DNA of 56,378 nucleotides from an uncultured Phocaeicola sp. (GCA_944322395.1 CALUPA010000005.1:1-56378); one strand, 5' to 3'; counted from the stretch's first letter, positions 16,653 to 25,714 are shown. Made by a program: numbers and translations. The notes: generated by a model from the sequence alone, not told the origin.

Positions 16653-17534
16653 ATGGAAGCAAGACTAGAAAAACAAAAATTTTTACAACTTCAGTTCTGT
16701 CTATTACTGTTGATATGTACTCTATTACCTGATCTTAATTCTTTATTTGGACTTATTGATTTCGATATACCGGTATTTTTATCTAAAATAATCGGTATAA
16801 TAGGTGGTTCTATGGCCTTATATTACTTTTACAAGACAAGACCATCCCAAATACCTGTAATCTTCTTATCATTTGCAGGTGGAGGTTTACTATTATCAGT
16901 ATTATCACTCATTCCAAGCATTCCCAGCTGGGTAGGATATATAAGTTTGGTAGCTTTGATTGTTGCATTATTTTTAAGTAAAAGCAACCTTAAAATAGAA
17001 TGGGAAACTCCTGGAAGCCAAGGTGCGTATTTAATATTAATAGCAATATTACTTCATGTTTATGACAGTATAGGCGATACTGTTTTAACAGGAATAGCCG
17101 CATTAATAGGTCTTGTATTATATTTTATAGGATTAGGAAGAATAAAAGATAGTTTGGATGCTAACGGAATTAAAGGCATATCCAAACTAAAAGTATCCAT
17201 CATCCTAAGTATAATAGCAGTAATATTTGGATGGATTCCTTTATTGGGGGGTATTATAGCAGGTATTCTGCTGATTGTCGCCTTTATATTCGAATACTTA
17301 GGATATAGCAATCTGAAGACATCAGATCCATTAGGAGAGGAAGGACGAAAAGGAGCCGGAAAGTTATGTACCAGTATGATTATTATGTTGGTTGCATCTA
17401 TAGTTGATATTATTCCAGCCACAGGAATAATCGTAAGTATATTATCATTAATTGCGCTTTGGTTTATTTTCAATGGCTGGAATATGATATTGTTAGGAAT
17501 GGAAAACAAAACAACTGAACAAAACGATATCTAA
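16653..17534 (+). CDS. Unknown polytopic membrane protein
   Basis: I do not recognise this 293-residue protein. It has a short hydrophilic start and then eight or nine hydrophobic segments, with one charged loop near 210-225 (SNLKTSDPLGEEGRKGAGK). Small GxxxG-like stretches such as GWIPLLGGIIAGIL are typical of packed helices. There is no catalytic motif, and no transporter signature is visible. It is alone on its strand, ends at a bidirectional terminator, and has higher AT content and ATA codon use than its neighbours, which may point to lower conservation. Confidence 0.7.
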   Translation: MEARLEKQKFLQLQFCLLLLICTLLPDLNSLFGLIDFDIPVFLSKIIGIIGGSMALYYFYKTRPSQIPVIFLSFAGGGLLLSVLSLIPSIPSWVGYISLVALIVALFLSKSNLKIEWETPGSQGAYLILIAILLHVYDSIGDTVLTGIAALIGLVLYFIGLGRIKDSLDANGIKGISKLKVSIILSIIAVIFGWIPLLGGIIAGILLIVAFIFEYLGYSNLKTSDPLGEEGRKGAGKLCTSMIIMLVASIVDIIPATGIIVSILSLIALWFIFNGWNMILLGMENKTTEQNDI

Positions 17535-17559
17535 TTATCGTCATTCTCAGTAATAGCAT

Positions 17560-17590
17560 AAAAAAAGTCCTTCAATGAAGGACTTTTTTT
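17560..17590. terminator. Bidirectional terminator
   Basis: AAAAAAAGTCCTTC, an AAT loop, and GAAGGACTTTTTTT form a perfect hairpin with U-runs on both strands. It closes the membrane-protein gene and ilvE. Confidence 0.9.
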
Positions 17591-17606
17591 ATAACTGTCA
17601 ATTTCT

Positions 17607-18626
17607 TTATTCCACAATCATCACCCATCCATACGGATCAGCCTCATCACCGTACTGAATAGCGCGAAGTTTATTATAAAGCTTTTCGCTTATAGGACCT
17701 GGCTTGCCATTCTTTGCTATAACGTACGATTTATTGTTTTCAAGGTCATCGATACGTTCTATCGGGCTAATTACGGCTGCTGTTCCACATGCTCCTGCTT
17801 CCTCGAATGTTTCAAGTTCTTCCTCAGCTATAGGACGTCGTTCCACCTTCATTCCCATATCTTCAGCCAACTGCATAAGACTTCTGTTTGTTATAGAAGG
17901 CAGAATAGATGTGGAAAGTGGAGTCACATAAGTATTGTCCTTGATACCAAAGAAATTGGCAGCTCCACACTCATCAATATATTTCTTCTCTTTTGCATCA
18001 AGATAGAATTCGCTGGCATAACCTGCATCGTGAGCCATCTTGTTGGCACGAAGACTGGCTGCATAGTTTCCACCCACTTTGAAAGTACCGGTTCCAAGAG
18101 GAGCAGCACGGTCGAACTGACGGATAATTACATATGGATTAGTGGCAAATCCTCCCTTGAAATAAGGACCTACCGGAGTGACAAATACCACAAAAAGATA
18201 TTCACTGGCAGGGTGTACTCCTACCTGTGCTCCTGTACCGATAAGCAAAGGACGGATATACAATGATGCACCGCTCTCGTAAGGAGGGATAAAACGTTCG
18301 TTGGCCTTTACAACTTTCTTAACAGCCTCACAGAACATTTCTGTAGGGAATTCAGGCATAAGAATACCGTTGCAAGTGCTTTGCAAACGTTCTGCATTAG
18401 CCTGTGGACGGAACACACGGATTTTACCGTCTTTTCCACGATAAGCCTTAAGACCTTCGAATGCTTCCTGACCATAATGCAGACATGTAGCAGCCATATG
18501 AATATTCAATGTCTCTTCCGAACAGAGTTCCAATTCACCCCACTTACCGTCGCGATAATAGCAACGTACATTGTAATCTGTCTTCATGTAGCCGAATGAC
18601 AGATTGGACCAGTCTATTTCTTTCAT
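17607..18626 (-). CDS. ilvE: Branched-chain amino acid aminotransferase
   Basis: This 339-residue fold-type IV PLP enzyme transfers amino groups between leucine, isoleucine or valine and 2-oxoglutarate. The PLP lysine lies in GTFKVGGNYAASL. Family markers are HYGQEAFEGLKAYRGKDG, RPQANAERLQ, the YLDAKEKKYIDECGAANFFGI block and EEAGACGTAAVISPI. It follows the longer group-II BCAT pattern. It has its own strong promoter at 18673-18703 and ends at the bidirectional terminator. Confidence 0.94.
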   Translation of the reverse strand: MKEIDWSNLSFGYMKTDYNVRCYYRDGKWGELELCSEETLNIHMAATCLHYGQEAFEGLKAYRGKDGKIRVFRPQANAERLQSTCNGILMPEFPTEMFCEAVKKVVKANERFIPPYESGASLYIRPLLIGTGAQVGVHPASEYLFVVFVTPVGPYFKGGFATNPYVIIRQFDRAAPLGTGTFKVGGNYAASLRANKMAHDAGYASEFYLDAKEKKYIDECGAANFFGIKDNTYVTPLSTSILPSITNRSLMQLAEDMGMKVERRPIAEEELETFEEAGACGTAAVISPIERIDDLENNKSYVIAKNGKPGPISEKLYNKLRAIQYGDEADPYGWVMIVE

Positions 18627-18672
18627 AATTATTTTAATTAATTTTTTGTATTATCTAATATAACCTTGACGG

Positions 18673-18703
18673 CAAATGTAAGATTTTAATTTACATATTC
18701 CAA
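18673..18703 (-). promoter_or_regulatory. Complete Bacteroides-type promoter of ilvE
   Basis: On the minus strand TTG (18703-18701), a 20-bp spacer and TACATTTG (18680-18673) match the Bacteroides -33/-7 pair. It gives a leader of about 40 nt. Confidence 0.65.
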
Positions 18704-18757
18704 TTTTTACAATAAATATTTAGACTAAAACCCTTAAATACGGTCTTAATGCTTACA

Positions 18758-18970
18758 TTATTCTTCTTTGCCTTCTTGTCCTTCGTCTAGCATTTTCCTT
18801 ATTTCCTCGTCCGCCTTATAGAGTTTATTCCTGCAGAACTTTATAAGTTTCTGTGCTTCCTGAAGGTTCTCACCCAATTGGTCAATATCCAGTTCGCCAC
18901 CTTCTATTTTCGCCACTATCATTTCCAATTTTTTCATGGCTTCTGTATATGTTTCTTTCTTTGCTGCCAT
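18758..18970 (-). CDS. xseB: Exodeoxyribonuclease VII small subunit
   Basis: This 70-residue alpha-helical protein (YTEAMKKLEMIVAKIEGGELDIDQLGENLQEA) is typical XseB. Several copies wrap one XseA to form exonuclease VII, which digests single-stranded DNA to oligonucleotides in repair. It lies 12 bp after xseA on the same strand. Confidence 0.93.
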   Translation of the reverse strand: MAAKKETYTEAMKKLEMIVAKIEGGELDIDQLGENLQEAQKLIKFCRNKLYKADEEIRKMLDEGQEGKEE

Positions 18971-18982
18971 AATGATTACTCT

Positions 18983-20281
18983 TTATTTTACTACACTTTT
19001 AAATTTGCCTGTCGACAACAATGTTTCCACTTCATCTCCAGATTTTAGCATTGAAACATCCCGTACCGCTTTACCATTTATAAATGTTATACTATATCCC
19101 CTCTTCAGAATGTGTTCCGGTGAGGCAGACTTAAGTATTTTCTCTAACAAATCTATTTTGTGGGCCTCTTTTTCCATCTGCGAACAGGCAAACCTGAGCA
19201 AACGCGGATAAACATCTAAACGATGCTGTTCGTTAAGATAACGTTTCTGCCATGCCATGTGCATACGTGAAGACATTCGTTCGCAACGCATATTCTCACG
19301 CTGCAACCTTGTCTGTACCACCATAGGTATACGCGACACAAATCTGTCAATTCTTTCTTTTTCAGCATTTAGCAATAAAGGAATCTCACTGAATAACCTT
19401 CCGGACAAGTCTTCCAGCCTGCCGGCAGTCTCAAGCATATTGGCTATTATATATTCTGCCGCAGCTGTAGGTGTCTTCACTCTGGTATGAGAGACTATAT
19501 CTATCACCGTATCATCACGTTCGTGTCCTATTCCTGTAATTATAGGCAATGGAAACTGTGCACAATGCGTTGCAAGGTTATACATATCAAAACCTGACAA
19601 ATCAGAAGTAGCCCCTCCGCCACGAATAATTACCACCGCATCCCAATTTTCATACTCGGAATAAATCTTTTCGAGCGAAGATATTATAGTTTCTTCCAGT
19701 TTATCGCCCTGCATAACTGCAGGAAAAAGTTTGGTATAAAACACAAATCCGAATTTATTGGAGTGCAACTGATTGCAGAAATCACCATATCCGGCAGCTG
19801 TGGCAGATGAGATGACAGCTATCCTTTGCAAAGGTACCGGCATTTCAAGTTCCTTATTCATCGTAAGGATGCCTTCATCATCAAGACGCTTCAGTATTTC
19901 TTTTCTCCTGCGTGCCAGATCGCCTATAGTATATGCCGGGTCTATATCAACAACAGTAAGCGAAAAACCGTACAATTCGTGAAAATCAACGGTTACTTTA
20001 ACCATAACCTTTATCCCTGACACAAAAGCCTGCCCTGTCTCCTGCTCGAAATAAGGGCGCAAACGCATAAAGACATTATTCCATATCACTCCCCTTGCCT
20101 TCGCTATCAACGCATTGCTTTTGGGGTCTTTCTGTACAAACTCCATATAGCAATGTCCTGAGTAATTGGAACGCACATCACTCAACTCTGCTTGAATCCA
20201 GTACTCATCCGGCAAGATGGAATGAAGCCCACGACGAACCAACGAATTCAATTCGTATAAAGACAATGCTTCTTTTTCCAT
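18983..20281 (-). CDS. xseA: Exodeoxyribonuclease VII large subunit
   Basis: An upstream in-frame ATG at 20293 exists, but the family start is MEKEALSLYELNSLVRRGL at 20281, giving 432 residues. An N-terminal OB domain (YWIQAELSDVRSNYSGHCYMEF) is followed by the catalytic domain with VISSATAAGYGDF, VIIRGGGATSDLSGFDMYNLA and GIGHERDDTVIDIVSHTRVKTPTAAAE. A coiled-coil region and a C-terminal segment ILKRGYSITFINGKAV follow. It leads the xseA-xseB pair, 26 bp after the subtilase gene. Confidence 0.94.
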   Translation of the reverse strand: MEKEALSLYELNSLVRRGLHSILPDEYWIQAELSDVRSNYSGHCYMEFVQKDPKSNALIAKARGVIWNNVFMRLRPYFEQETGQAFVSGIKVMVKVTVDFHELYGFSLTVVDIDPAYTIGDLARRRKEILKRLDDEGILTMNKELEMPVPLQRIAVISSATAAGYGDFCNQLHSNKFGFVFYTKLFPAVMQGDKLEETIISSLEKIYSEYENWDAVVIIRGGGATSDLSGFDMYNLATHCAQFPLPIITGIGHERDDTVIDIVSHTRVKTPTAAAEYIIANMLETAGRLEDLSGRLFSEIPLLLNAEKERIDRFVSRIPMVVQTRLQRENMRCERMSSRMHMAWQKRYLNEQHRLDVYPRLLRFACSQMEKEAHKIDLLEKILKSASPEHILKRGYSITFINGKAVRDVSMLKSGDEVETLLSTGKFKSVVK

Positions 20282-20307
20282 AATATATTGCATATATCAG
20301 TCTGTTG

Positions 20308-21675
20308 CTATTTTTTCATTTCCAGTCCTATACGGTAAGCTTTCCATATGTCAGGTATTCCATAACCGAAAATATTGTCAGGATAATCATATCTGTCCGA
20401 CGAACGGTATACCACATCAATAAGTTCATTTACAGTAAGCCACGGACATGCCTGCCACAGACATGTTACAAGACCGCAAAATATAGGCGAAGCAAATGAA
20501 GTTCCATTTCCGTACGATGTTCCTCCGTTTGTTCCGGCTACACTTGAATGAAAGCCTACTGCCATAACATCGGGTTTTATACGGCCATCGGCAGTATTTC
20601 CAATAGAAGAAAAATCAGCATTTATTCCATCCACATTGACAGCCCCAACAGTCAATACCCCATCAGCATCTCCGGGAGGAGTGATTTTCTTCCAACTTGA
20701 TGCACCTGAATTTCCGGCACTGCATACTATAAGCATTCCTTTGTCGGATGCCATTCCTGCAGAACGTGACATAAGAGAAGTACGTCCGTCCAAATCACGA
20801 TAACTATAATTGTCGGCAACATTATCAAAAGAATAATATCCAAGCGAGGTGTTTACCACATCTACCCCAACGCTATCGGCAAACTCGACCGCTGCAGCCC
20901 AATAATCCTCTTCAGCAGGCTGTTCAGTATCATTATCCTCACTTCTTAAGAGCCAATACGAGGCTTCAGGAGACGAACCGACCATAACATGGGGCATATT
21001 TACAGCCATGCACGACAATACTTTAAGCCCATGATTATGTTCGGCATATATATCAGAATCAGGATTTACAAAATCCTTTGTTCCCAAGATATGGAGCTTG
21101 CGGAAAAACTTCATTTTGTCTACATTATAGTATCCGGCATCTATTACAGCTACATGCATGCCTTCTCCACGGAATCCTGCATTATGAAGGCTGTCGCCAT
21201 GATGAATCTTAATCTGGTTTGCTGCTACTCCATAATATTCATCGGTCTTTTTCCACTTGTTTGTCACTTCCTTTTTCCTGTCCTTGTTTCTTGGGAAAAT
21301 GGTATCAGGAGAAATCCATACTTTTCTCACATCTGCCACGAAAGGATTCATCCTAAACTTTTCTGCTGTTTCTTCATCCGGAGTGAGCATTAGCACAGTA
21401 TTATTCCATTTGCTTTGCATAAGATATTCCCCTCCTTGTTCTACCAATCGGTCAATATATACCTGACATACAGGCAAATCCGTAGAATCGACAGTTATTC
21501 CCTGCCTTTTCCTACGTTCCAAAGCACGATCAGACAGAAACTCTTGTGGTTTTTCTATGCTAAATGTTGTAGCAGACTTGTCTTTTAATAACACACGATA
21601 TTTATATGTTTCCGCAAAAGAATAAAAAGAGCCGGAAAACAAAAGACAAAAAAATATTATGATTCTTATTTTCAT
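20308..21675 (-). CDS. Secreted S8 (subtilisin-like) serine peptidase
   Basis: The 455-residue product has a signal peptide (residues 1-21, cleaving near SFYSFA-ET) and a complete catalytic triad: Asp in VAVIDAGYYNVD, His in EHNHGLKVLS and Ser in GTSFASPIFCG. The GNSGASS segment holds the oxyanion Asn. The N-terminal 140 residues resemble an inhibitory prodomain. There is no C-terminal sorting domain. It is likely a periplasmic or surface protease of Bacteroidales type. It has a -7 box at 21698-21705, and the TPR gene lies 58 bp upstream on the same strand. Confidence 0.9.
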   Translation of the reverse strand: MKIRIIIFFCLLFSGSFYSFAETYKYRVLLKDKSATTFSIEKPQEFLSDRALERRKRQGITVDSTDLPVCQVYIDRLVEQGGEYLMQSKWNNTVLMLTPDEETAEKFRMNPFVADVRKVWISPDTIFPRNKDRKKEVTNKWKKTDEYYGVAANQIKIHHGDSLHNAGFRGEGMHVAVIDAGYYNVDKMKFFRKLHILGTKDFVNPDSDIYAEHNHGLKVLSCMAVNMPHVMVGSSPEASYWLLRSEDNDTEQPAEEDYWAAAVEFADSVGVDVVNTSLGYYSFDNVADNYSYRDLDGRTSLMSRSAGMASDKGMLIVCSAGNSGASSWKKITPPGDADGVLTVGAVNVDGINADFSSIGNTADGRIKPDVMAVGFHSSVAGTNGGTSYGNGTSFASPIFCGLVTCLWQACPWLTVNELIDVVYRSSDRYDYPDNIFGYGIPDIWKAYRIGLEMKK

Positions 21676-21697
21676 TGATCAAAATAGTTATAAGATA

Positions 21698-21705
21698 CAA
21701 AGATA
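21698..21705 (-). promoter_or_regulatory. -7 box TATCTTTG for the subtilase
   Basis: TATCTTTG on the minus strand, 22 bp before the subtilase ATG, suggests the gene is transcribed separately from the TPR gene upstream. Confidence 0.5.
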
Positions 21706-21733
21706 TGACAAATAAATAATAAATTGAGGCATT

Positions 21734-22558
21734 CTATTTACAATTCTTTATCTGCTCCATCAAAGCGGAGCGTGGTATTCCCATACTTATAGCCTTTTCG
21801 TACGCTTTGAGTGCCTTGCTCTTTTCTTTTATTGACAAGTATACATCACCCAACTGCACAGTAGTCTCAGCATCTTTAGGATTAAGTCGCAAAGCCTCTT
21901 CCAAATCAAGAATAGCAGCCTCAGGATATCCTCTTTCCAAATCAAGATTTGCTCTCATAAGAAAGAGTGAGGCATCATCACTAAACTCACCTATCAGCAA
22001 ATCCAACTTGTCGCGAGCCGCCGACAGATTGCCTTCACGCTGATCAAGCATAGCCAGACCGATACGTGCAGCCTTATGCGATGGTTCCTTGCCTACTATA
22101 ACATTATAATCTATCCGTGCTTCCTTATATTCGCGACGCTGCATGTATATGTATGCACGATATAGGCGGGCCTCTATGTTTTCGGGTATCAGGTCTATCA
22201 CATTGCAAAAATCAACGTAAGCTTTCGAGTCGAGTCCCTTGTCCAGATACAGAGTTCCACGATTAAGCAACATTGCTGTTGAGTATGGAGTAATGTTAAG
22301 AGCCATTGTATATGCTTCGATAGCCTCATCCGTTCGTCCCATACGTTTCAGCACCGTACCTAAGTTGGAGAACAGCAAGGCATTACGGGCATTATTTGGA
22401 TCCATCTTCAGAGCCTTCCGGAAAAGTTGTTCTGCCTGCACAAGGCTATCACCCAAGGCACATTTCATTGCTCGTTCCACAACTTCATTGTATGTCTGTG
22501 CGTGTGAATGAGAAACGACGCATAATGACACAACTAAGAGTATCAGTATTTTTTTCAT
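21734..22558 (-). CDS. Secreted tetratricopeptide-repeat protein
   Basis: This 274-residue protein begins with a Sec signal peptide (ILLVVSLCVVSHSHAQT). It then has about seven TPR units, recognisable by A-x3-F/Y-A-x2-P spacing, such as AIEAYTMALNITPYSTAML and AILDLEEALRLNPKDAETT. TPR arrays mediate protein-protein contacts; the partner is unknown. It is divergent from msrA, with a TACCTTTG box at 22587-22594 for its own promoter. Confidence 0.87.
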   Translation of the reverse strand: MKKILILLVVSLCVVSHSHAQTYNEVVERAMKCALGDSLVQAEQLFRKALKMDPNNARNALLFSNLGTVLKRMGRTDEAIEAYTMALNITPYSTAMLLNRGTLYLDKGLDSKAYVDFCNVIDLIPENIEARLYRAYIYMQRREYKEARIDYNVIVGKEPSHKAARIGLAMLDQREGNLSAARDKLDLLIGEFSDDASLFLMRANLDLERGYPEAAILDLEEALRLNPKDAETTVQLGDVYLSIKEKSKALKAYEKAISMGIPRSALMEQIKNCK

Positions 22559-22586
22559 AATGACATCTATTCAATGGTTTATGCCG

Positions 22587-22594
22587 CAAAGGTA
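22587..22594 (-). promoter_or_regulatory. -7 box TACCTTTG for the TPR gene
   Basis: Minus-strand TACCTTTG is 28 bp before the TPR ATG, in the divergent gap with msrA. Confidence 0.5.
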
Positions 22595-22637
22595 ACAGAT
22601 AAAGATGTATATAGCGACAAGAGTTAAAATCTTTTTG

Positions 22638-22645
22638 TATGTTTG
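22638..22645 (+). promoter_or_regulatory. -7 box TATGTTTG deciding the msrA start
   Basis: TATGTTTG overlaps an in-frame upstream ATG at 22639, which therefore lies within the promoter and cannot be the start of translation. Confidence 0.55.
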
Positions 22646-22674
22646 CACATTCATTTATAAAACAGACTGAAGTT

Positions 22675-23160
22675 ATGAAAACGGAAAAAGCGATTTTTGC
22701 CTGCGGATGTTTCTGGGGAGTACAGCACCAGATGGAAAAGGCAAACGGTGTGATAAAAACCACAGTAGGATATACAGGCGGATATAAGGAAAACCCTACA
22801 TATCAGGAAGTAAAGGCTCACACCACAGGACATGCCGAAGCCGTACTTGTGGAATATGATGCTGAGAAGATTTCGTATACAGACCTTTGCAAACTGTTTT
22901 TCGAAATACATGACCCCGCCCAGACTGACGGTCAGGGGCCCGACATAGGCCCTCAATACAGAAGTGAAATTTTCTATCTTGACAATTCACAATTGGAACA
23001 GGCACAGAATGTTATATCAATCTTGCGTAATAAAGGTTATGAAGTAAACACAGCTCTTACTCCTGCATCTCATTTCTGGGAAGCAGAGGATTATCACCAG
23101 CATTATTACGACAAGACAGGCGGAGAACCTTATTGCCATATAAGAGTAAAAAAATTCTGA
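22675..23160 (+). CDS. msrA: Peptide methionine-S-sulfoxide reductase A
   Basis: Starting at MKTEKAIFACGCFWG gives 161 residues; the in-frame ATG at 22639 is within the promoter box. The catalytic cysteine is in GCFWG. Further family motifs are GYTGGYKENPTYQEVKAHTTGHAEAV and the QGPDIGPQYRSEIFY block. MsrA reduces methionine-S-sulfoxide in proteins using thioredoxin. There is no signal peptide or fused MsrB. It is a single gene ahead of the second palindrome array. Confidence 0.95.
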   Translation: MKTEKAIFACGCFWGVQHQMEKANGVIKTTVGYTGGYKENPTYQEVKAHTTGHAEAVLVEYDAEKISYTDLCKLFFEIHDPAQTDGQGPDIGPQYRSEIFYLDNSQLEQAQNVISILRNKGYEVNTALTPASHFWEAEDYHQHYYDKTGGEPYCHIRVKKF

Positions 23161-23183
23161 TAAATCTTATAAAAAGCACTGTT

Positions 23184-23272
23184 ATAATCTAAAAATACAA
23201 CTTGTGTTTTTACAAACCACAGTGTTGTTTATAGAAATCACACTGTGATTTCTATAAATACAAGTTGTATTT
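23184..23272. repeat. Second array of four 17-bp palindromes, 21-bp period
   Basis: Units start at 23193, 23214, 23235 and 23256, again 21 bp apart. The last two are perfect dyads with 8-bp arms about a central base; the second unit is identical to the third of the array at 808-905. The left border ATAATCTA and the start of the first unit also match. It lies between convergent msrA and copA. Each unit can form a hairpin, so some terminator function is possible. Confidence 0.8.
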
Positions 23273-23319
23273 ACAGAAAACGAAAAGGAATTTTGATATT
23301 ATTACTACGGTGCTGAAAC

Positions 23320-25530
23320 TTATTTTCTTTTATCATTAATCCTTTTCAGCCTTAAGCTATTTGTCACCACACTGACACTGCTCATAGCCATAGCTGCACT
23401 TGCTATCATCGGATTTAGGAGAAATCCATTTATAGGATATAAGGCACCAGCCGCTACCGGAACACCTATTATATTATATATAAATGCCCAGAACAGGTTT
23501 TGCCTGATAGTACGCACTGTATGGCGCGAAAGACTTATGGTATCGGCAATCTTCTCCAAGTTTGATGAAATGACTGTCACCTTTGCCACATCCATAGCTA
23601 TATCACTACCTTTACCCATTGCAATACTCAAGTCAGCTTCAGCAAGGGCTGCACTGTCATTTATTCCATCGCCTGCCATTGCCACTATCCTACCCTGAGA
23701 ACGAAGACCCCTTACAAACTCAGCCTTCTGCTGTGGAGTTACTTCCGATTTGTATTCGTCCACACCCGAAAGTCCAGCCATATAACATGCCGGTGCATCT
23801 GCATCTCCTGTAAGCATCACTACTTTTATTCCCATTTTCTTCAGTCTGGATATCGCTGCTGCCGACGACTCCTTCATCCTATCGGTTATGGCACATAAGC
23901 ATAACACTTTCTCTTTATCGGCAAACCATATTACAGTTTTACCCTGCGCAGCAAGTGATAATGCTTTTTCCTCCATAGACAACGGTATGGCGATACCAAA
24001 TGACGAAATCAAATGCCTGTTTCCGGCAATATACATCATATCACCATAAATACCTTTTACTCCCTGTCCGGTTATACTTTCGAAACCTGTAATCTCTGCA
24101 GGATCTACTCCGACACTCTGCACTACGGCCATAGCCAACGGGTGTTCCGAGTGTTTCTCCAGTCCGCATAATATACGCTTCGCTTCCTCAGTCTCATTAA
24201 CCCATTGCCAGTCTGTAACCACCGGCTTACCTTCAGTGATAGTTCCGGTTTTGTCTAGGACAACTGTATCAACCTTACGGGCAATTTCCAGACTGTCGGC
24301 ATCCTTAATAAGTATTCCCATCTCAGCTCCTTTGCCTATACCCACCATTATGGCAGTAGGCGTAGCAAGTCCCAAGGCACACGGACAGGCAACAACCAGC
24401 ACTGTTACTGCTGCCAGAAAACCGTGCGTAAATCCACTCTCGGCATCAAACACTACCCATAGAACGAACGAAAGCAGTGCTATTGATATTATGACAGGAA
24501 CGAATATACCTGCCACCTTATCTACAAGTTTCTGAACAGGCGCCTTGCTTCCCTGTGCATCCTGTACCATTCTAATGATTTGTGCAAGGACAGTTTCACG
24601 ACCAACCTTCTCTGCTACAAATCTGAAGCTTCCCTTTTGGTTAATAGTTCCTGCAAAAACTTTCGAACCTTTCTCTTTCAGTACCGCTACAGGTTCTCCG
24701 CTCAACATACTTTCGTCCACATATGATGAACCGAAAACCACAGCACCATCTACAGCAATGCGCTCGCCCGGCTTTACCACAACCGTATCTCCCACCATAA
24801 GCAACTCTATGTCAGTCTCCATTTCTGTGCCGTTTCGCATAACTGTTACCTTTTTAGGTTGAAGCCCCATAAGTTTCTTTATGGCATCTGCTGTATTTCC
24901 TTTAGCCCTGTCCTCCAAAGTACGTCCAAGAAGAATAAAGGCTACTATCATAGAAGCCGCTTCGAAATAGACATGTGGAGTTATTCCATGACGAAGTAGG
25001 TATTCAGGGAAAAACATATTAAACATACTAAAAAGAAAAGATATACCTGTACTTAAGGCTACCAGTGTGTCCATATTTGCACCACCTTTCACAAGAAGTT
25101 TCCAGGCATTTACAAAGAAACCATTGCCAAGCCCGAATACAACTATGGCAGAAAGCACAGCCATTATATACAAAGCATATGGCATATCGTGAAAGAACAT
25201 TGCAATAACCGACACTGGAACAGACAAAGCTATGGCAATGGCAGTCTTTACCTTCAGAACCTTATAATGATAAATACGTACCTCTTCAGCCTCCTTCTGT
25301 ACTTCTTTTTTTTCTTCTACCAGCAGGTCAAAACCTATTTTCTGAATTGCCGCTTTCAAATCTTCAGGCGTACACTCATCAGGATTATATTCCACTGTTG
25401 CAATAGCAGCAGCAAGATTTACAGAAGCATTTATTATTCCAGGCTGTTTGTTCAGAGTTTTCTCCACTCTGGCAGAACAACCGGCACAACTCATCCCAAT
25501 GACAGGAAAATTCTTTTTTATTGTTTTCAT
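23320..25530 (-). CDS. copA: Copper-type P1B ATPase
   Basis: From MKTIKKNFPVIGMSCAGC the protein has 736 residues. An in-frame ATG at 25581 lies upstream of the promoter box at 25557-25564, so 25530 is preferred. One heavy-metal-associated domain (GMSCAGCSARVE) is followed by eight membrane helices, the transport motif ACPCALGLATP, phosphorylation site DKTGTIT, the HP motif SEHPLA and the hinge GDGINDSAALA. CPC plus a CxxC domain indicates Cu(I) export. Single-copy, with no linked copper regulator gene in the window. Confidence 0.93.
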   Translation of the reverse strand: MKTIKKNFPVIGMSCAGCSARVEKTLNKQPGIINASVNLAAAIATVEYNPDECTPEDLKAAIQKIGFDLLVEEKKEVQKEAEEVRIYHYKVLKVKTAIAIALSVPVSVIAMFFHDMPYALYIMAVLSAIVVFGLGNGFFVNAWKLLVKGGANMDTLVALSTGISFLFSMFNMFFPEYLLRHGITPHVYFEAASMIVAFILLGRTLEDRAKGNTADAIKKLMGLQPKKVTVMRNGTEMETDIELLMVGDTVVVKPGERIAVDGAVVFGSSYVDESMLSGEPVAVLKEKGSKVFAGTINQKGSFRFVAEKVGRETVLAQIIRMVQDAQGSKAPVQKLVDKVAGIFVPVIISIALLSFVLWVVFDAESGFTHGFLAAVTVLVVACPCALGLATPTAIMVGIGKGAEMGILIKDADSLEIARKVDTVVLDKTGTITEGKPVVTDWQWVNETEEAKRILCGLEKHSEHPLAMAVVQSVGVDPAEITGFESITGQGVKGIYGDMMYIAGNRHLISSFGIAIPLSMEEKALSLAAQGKTVIWFADKEKVLCLCAITDRMKESSAAAISRLKKMGIKVVMLTGDADAPACYMAGLSGVDEYKSEVTPQQKAEFVRGLRSQGRIVAMAGDGINDSAALAEADLSIAMGKGSDIAMDVAKVTVISSNLEKIADTISLSRHTVRTIRQNLFWAFIYNIIGVPVAAGALYPINGFLLNPMIASAAMAMSSVSVVTNSLRLKRINDKRK

Positions 25531-25556
25531 TTTTATCGTAACTTTAAATCGAGATA

Positions 25557-25564
25557 CAAAGGTA
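25557..25564 (-). promoter_or_regulatory. -7 box TACCTTTG for copA
   Basis: TACCTTTG on the minus strand, with TTTTG at 25583-25579 as a possible -33 element, though the 14-bp spacing is short. Confidence 0.5.
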
Positions 25565-25583
25565 TGGATTTTTAGATACAAAA

Positions 25584-25672
25584 TATAGACTGTATTGATA
25601 TTTAAGGTCTATACTTTACCTGTCTATACCATGATGCTATTACCATAGTTGATACACTAATAGCATTTTTTA
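25584..25672. promoter_or_regulatory. Repeats and hairpin between copA and alcohol dehydrogenase
   Basis: GTCTATAC occurs at 25607-25614 and 25622-25629, and its reverse complement TATAGAC at 25584-25590, next to the copA -33 region. Downstream, ATGCTATTA (25634-25642) and TAATAGCAT (25658-25666) form a perfect 9-bp hairpin followed by T6 on the plus strand. Operators for copA and/or an attenuator-like hairpin are possible. Confidence 0.4.
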
Positions 25673-25706
25673 ACTATTGGCATAACCTTTTATCAACGGA
25701 ATTACT

Positions 25707-25714
25707 TAATTTTG
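25707..25714 (+). promoter_or_regulatory. -7 box TAATTTTG for the alcohol dehydrogenase
   Basis: TAATTTTG lies 29 bp before the ATG at 25744. The nearest upstream TTG is 27 bp away, outside the usual spacing. Confidence 0.45.

Noticed and set aside
22639..22674. Longer N-terminus for msrA
   Set aside because: The upstream ATG lies inside a TATGTTTG promoter box and the added residues are not family-like.
25531..25581. Longer N-terminus for copA
   Set aside because: The extra 17 codons cross the -7 box at 25557-25564, and the heavy-metal domain starts right after the ATG at 25530.
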